NCBI GenBank assembly: GCA_963971535.1
Contig: OZ020588.1
Span: 127,844,818-127,908,817, forward strand
DNA from: Notolepis coatsorum
Lineage: Eukaryota; Chordata; Actinopteri; Aulopiformes; Paralepididae
Direction: 5' to 3'
Length of the DNA: 64,000 nucleotides
Shown: piece by piece, positions 60,906-64,000 of the stretch
Layout: each line of letters opens with the position of its first letter
Numbering within the stretch: the first letter of the stretch is position 1
Program-made: the position numbers and the translations under genes
The notes under the pieces: generated by a model
Told to the model about the DNA's origin: nothing
What the model saw: the letters and a program-made list of their open reading frames with translations, nothing else
Database searches by the model: none

Positions 60906-61379
60906 TTCATTTTGCACGTACTGTATACAGTACGTGTGTATGGGCGCACTGCGGGAGGTGGCCAGAAGCGTGCAACTAGCCAACTACTATTATATTACTA
61001 CTATATTAATACAGTCTATTCCACTATATAGCTATAGGTGCTGTATGATGACAATACATTTGATTCCTATCTAATTTTGATCCATCGCAAAGCGCTCCAG
61101 CGCTTGAATACGGCCGGGGGATCCGCTCATATACAATGCAGACCCACGGCTCTCGTATTATAATGAGCCCGCGAGGCGTGTCTCTGTATACAAATGACTT
61201 GCGCGAGAACGCGCATCCAGTTTAGAATGAGTGGGATTCACCATTCAAAAAACCTGGGTAAAAACAGATTTGGACTTTAAGAACGGCTTGATGAATGTGG
61301 CGGTGGCTTTTCTTATTGTTCTCTTAACAGACAGGTAAGCAAGAATATAAGAAAAATAATAAGAGAGTATTGTTGAATG

Positions 61380-61642
61380 ATGAGTCTATCGAGAGAGAGA
61401 TAGACCGGTCTATAGAGAGAGAGCACAACTCATTGACTGCCTTAGCCCCTTTCATGACTGTGATGCAAGGCTTGCATCACAGTCACGAAAGGGGCTATGA
61501 CTGCCTTAAATTAGCACACACAAATCATCTCCAACTAACATTATTTATTTAAATTGTTCCTGTTAATTAATTATTTTTTTATTATTATCTCTCTCTTGAT
61601 AGACCGGTCGATCCCACATTACAAGCAACCAATGAGTCTATC
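61380..61642. mobile_element. Short insertion with 11 bp target duplication
   Basis: ATGAGTCTATC stands at 61380-61390 and 61632-61642, followed by TGACAGCCACGGATAATAAA, which matches 58956 without the insert. The inserted 241 bp holds a hairpin (GCCCCTTTCATGACTGTGAT with its complement, 61445-61496) and GATAGACCGGTC in both halves. Confidence 0.6.
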
Positions 61643-62154
61643 TGACAGCCACGGATAATAAACTATAGATTTAGATTCAATGTCAACGCCTTTTAAATAT
61701 AATCAAAACGTTCCCGCATTTCTGTCCGCTTTATCGTTTTATGACATCAGATAGAGTGTATGTGCCAATAATAACGATAATAATGTGTTTAGCCTATATT
61801 AAATAGTCTAATTGTTTTTTCAGTCTGTTTATTCGGTTTCACTTTCAGTCTGTTAATAAATATGTTGTTAATTCAGTATTTAACTTCTTGAATTCATATT
61901 TATTTAGGCTATGCTAATTAAAACCACAAATGTTATGGACATCTAATTTAATTCTCTGCTTATTTATTAATATATTGCTGATGCAGTTTGTGGCATTGAT
62001 CCATTGTTCTATTGAAGCCCATTACCACTATCCTCTACTTGTACACCGCGTTGTTTTTATGAGTGCCCACAAGTAGCTGTTTAATTTGGTCTTATGCCCA
62101 TATTTCTATCAGGGCTTTCTTTCACCTCGTCATTCGCCCACGTCTGTCCACGAG

Positions 62155-62412
62155 ACATGTTTACCGCAGTGTTTGTTTTTTTCCTTCTACCCAAGATGCA
62201 CAGTTTATCAGGTGACTTCCTGTATTTGGTCCGCGTTTGGTCCGATGAAGCGAACCGAGACCTACGTTTTCGGGCAGACCAGAGTTTGCGAGTTTGGTCC
62301 GCACCAGAGTTCGACTGAGCATTCACACCACCCCAAAAAAGCGGACTATCCGAGAAAACGAATTCTGGTCCGATAGTCCGGACCAAACAGCTCTGGTGTG
62401 AAAGCACCCTTA
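62155..62412 (-). repeat. Harbinger-like right end
   Basis: On the minus strand it starts TTAAGGGTGCTTTCACACCA and continues with several TTTGGTCCG words. This is the usual end of a fish Harbinger-type MITE with a TTA target. Confidence 0.6.
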
Positions 62413-63140
62413 ATTTAGACTATTGAGGGTGGACGCTCATTTTCAATAATGCAGAGGTAACAATATGCAAAACAAATACAAAGATAAATTAGACAATAAG
62501 ACAAAAATATGAACATAGTTTAAAACAAGTCCTACCTTGCCCACTGAGTGGTTCCCCTGCCCCGCGGGGCAATAGGCCCTGAGCCATCTTCTTGTATCGC
62601 ATCTAGGGCTGTCTTAAATACTTCGAAGCTTCGAAGCTTCGTTCGATAGCACAAGCTTCGAACATAAAAAAAAATTGAAGTAAAAAAATTATAATAATAA
62701 TAAAAGTACTATTTTTTTTGCCTCCAAAATCTTGCGCCTCCATTCCAATGAAACGAAAGTAAGCGGCGCCCAGACCCGGCGCCATGGGCGGGCTTTAGGG
62801 GGCCTGGCCCGCCCACTGAGTCAGCTGTGCCCGCCCTGGCGAAATGACTAACCTCGTTCCCAGTTTTATCTCCTCCGTGAGATAAAGCCTGGTAAAGAAC
62901 TCCGTATGGGGCTGCGGCACTGCAGATATACCCTACTCAAAGAACTACGAAATTACCCGCCCTACTCTGCCTGTGATTGGCTTACACTGATTCCTAGTTT
63001 CCTACTACCCAGTCGGAGCTCTGCTACTACCTAGCCAATGTAACGTACTAGCCAATCACAGGCAGAGTAGTGTGTACTGTACTCATACCGGCGTCACCAT
63101 CTTTGAAAAGTTAGCGTAGCTAAATATAATGAATAATTAT
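62413..63140. other. Repeat fragments and an inverted repeat, no gene
   Basis: CTTCGAAGCTTCGAAGCTTCG near 62622 follows TAGGGCTGTCTT, resembling a hAT-type repeat end. CTACTCTGCCTGTGATTGGCTT (62964-62985) pairs with AGCCAATCACAGGCAGAGTAG (63052-63072), an inverted repeat with a 66 bp spacer. Confidence 0.5.
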
Positions 63141-63149
63141 GGACATCAG

Positions 63150-63556
63150 ACGTTTTTTACAGTACAACAGCTGGGTCGGAGAATCGTGAGAAAAGGGGCA
63201 GCGCGGGAGGATGTGCCAGTTCGGGCCACAGCAGCACTGTCATTGATCTGATCATCTGAATAATAACACGACTACAAGCAGTGCCACTCCCCCTAGTAGC
63301 GTGGGCTCTGATGTCAACAACAACACTGCTAGCATTCATGCTAGGAGCAGCTACGGGCCATTGCAGGCTACTACAGCGCCAAGAGATCTTGGTACTGAGA
63401 AGCCCAACAACAGAATAAAACAAGACATTTCCTACACACCTTTTCTCTGGGAAAAAATATCATTCTGCAGTGCACTCTGCAGCTCCTGGTATGGAAGATT
63501 TGACTGGCTGGAATACTCAATTCAGGCAGATGCTGCATTTTGCTTCCCATGCAGGT
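63150..63556 (+). pseudogene. hAT transposase exon with TTF-type zinc finger start
   Basis: The plus frame has low-complexity Ser/Asn-rich sequence, then PRDLGTEKPNNRIKQ, SSWYGRFDWLEYSIQADAAF and CFPCR. The W(Y)..F.WLEYS...DA.FCFPCR block is the N-terminal TTF-type zinc finger of ZMYM-like hAT transposases. It ends at CAG/GTACAG, a good splice donor, and the rest is not in the window or has been lost. A repeat starts at that point. Confidence 0.75.
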
Positions 63557-63740
63557 ACAGTACTGTATATCTGTATGTTGTGTATGTCATAAATGTCATG
63601 ATGAATTGAAAATGGGGGACCCTGATGTAAACAAGACGAAAGTCTTTCTCTGGTCTGCATCCCCTTAAGAATTGTGTGTATTGAGCTGTACTGTACTGTA
63701 CCCATTCTGCAATCTGTTAATAACGTTTTCAATCAATCAG
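63556..63740 (+). repeat. TTGA-tailed repeat, copy 6 (inverted)
   Basis: ACAGTACTGTATATCTGTAT and GACATA-type units, then GACCCTGATGTAAACAAGAC, CTTAAGAATTGTGTG and CAATCTGTTAATAACG, end with TTTTCAATCAATCAG. It lies directly after the hAT exon. Confidence 0.8.
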
Positions 63741-63747
63741 GATGTTT

Positions 63748-64000
63748 CAGCACATACAGTAGGTGTTTAGTCTCAGCAGCACATACAGTAGGTGTTTAGT
63801 CTCAGCAGCACAAACAGTAGGTGTTTAGTTTCAGCAGCACATACAGTAGGTGTTTAGTTTCAGCAGCACATACAGACAGTAGGTGTTTAGTTTCAGCAGC
63901 ACATACAGTAGGTGTTTAGTTTCAGCAGCACATACAGTAGGTGTTTAGTCTCAGCATCACATACAGTAGGTGTTTAGTTTCAGCAGCACATACAGTAGGT
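63748..64000 (+). repeat. 29 bp minisatellite running off the window
   Basis: Units of CAGCAGCACATACAGTAGG followed by TGTTTAGTCT or TGTTTAGTTT repeat about nine times, with one unit carrying an extra CAGA. The array continues beyond the right edge. Confidence 0.97.

Overview
The window is eukaryotic nuclear DNA, almost certainly from a ray-finned (teleost) fish. The evidence is spliced GT/AG genes, dense microsatellites, and a mix of transposon classes typical of fish: BEL/Pao, Ty1/copia, L1-like LINEs, EnSpm/CACTA, hAT, PIF/Harbinger, piggyBac/Kolobok-type TTAA elements and tRNA-derived SINEs. No ordinary host gene could be recognised. Nearly everything that can be named is a mobile element or a piece of one, and many are nested inside each other.

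Layout. 1-10478: a minus-strand BEL/Pao retrotransposon that has lost its protease region and integrase core. Its 5' LTR is split by a ~5 kb non-coding element (5390-10441) with long terminal inverted repeats and a 5S rRNA-like segment. 10479-13075: a Harbinger nuclease remnant, a 1 kb TTAA-flanked piggyBac-like element (11303-12321) and a short inverted repeat. 13076-40111 and beyond: a degenerate hAT element split by two large insertions. The first is a 14 kb EnSpm/CACTA-like transposon (13109-27102). The second is a TTAA-flanked element (27878-40107) that itself carries an 11.3 kb LTR retroelement (28216-39523). 40227-41536: a hAT MITE and a piggyBac-like element carrying head-to-head telomeric repeats. 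41785-50057: a minus-strand L1-like LINE ORF2, split in its endonuclease by a 4.6 kb Academ-like transposon (45001-49609) that contains a tRNA-SINE. 50669-51427: a Harbinger MITE with an 83 bp TTAA mini-element inside it. 52709-56659: a Ty1/copia element with both LTRs but most of the reverse transcriptase deleted. 57240-64000: microsatellites, TTGA-tailed repeats, Harbinger-like ends, and a TTF-type hAT transposase exon at the right edge.

The two well-preserved protein-coding genes both lie in the EnSpm-like element. One is an uninterrupted 701-residue transposase (16175-18280). The other is a 12-exon gene (20563-24529) whose exon phases join into a 460-residue protein ending in a DUF4806-like domain. 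Together they suggest a two-gene transposon, by analogy with the tnpD/tnpA arrangement of plant En/Spm. The LTR retroelement at 28216-39523 is the other unusual item: its long LTRs look identical, its leader is about 5 kb, it has one Gag-like ORF with a zinc knuckle, and no polymerase was found. Most other ORFs in the window are shadows, or are open only because they cross simple repeats.
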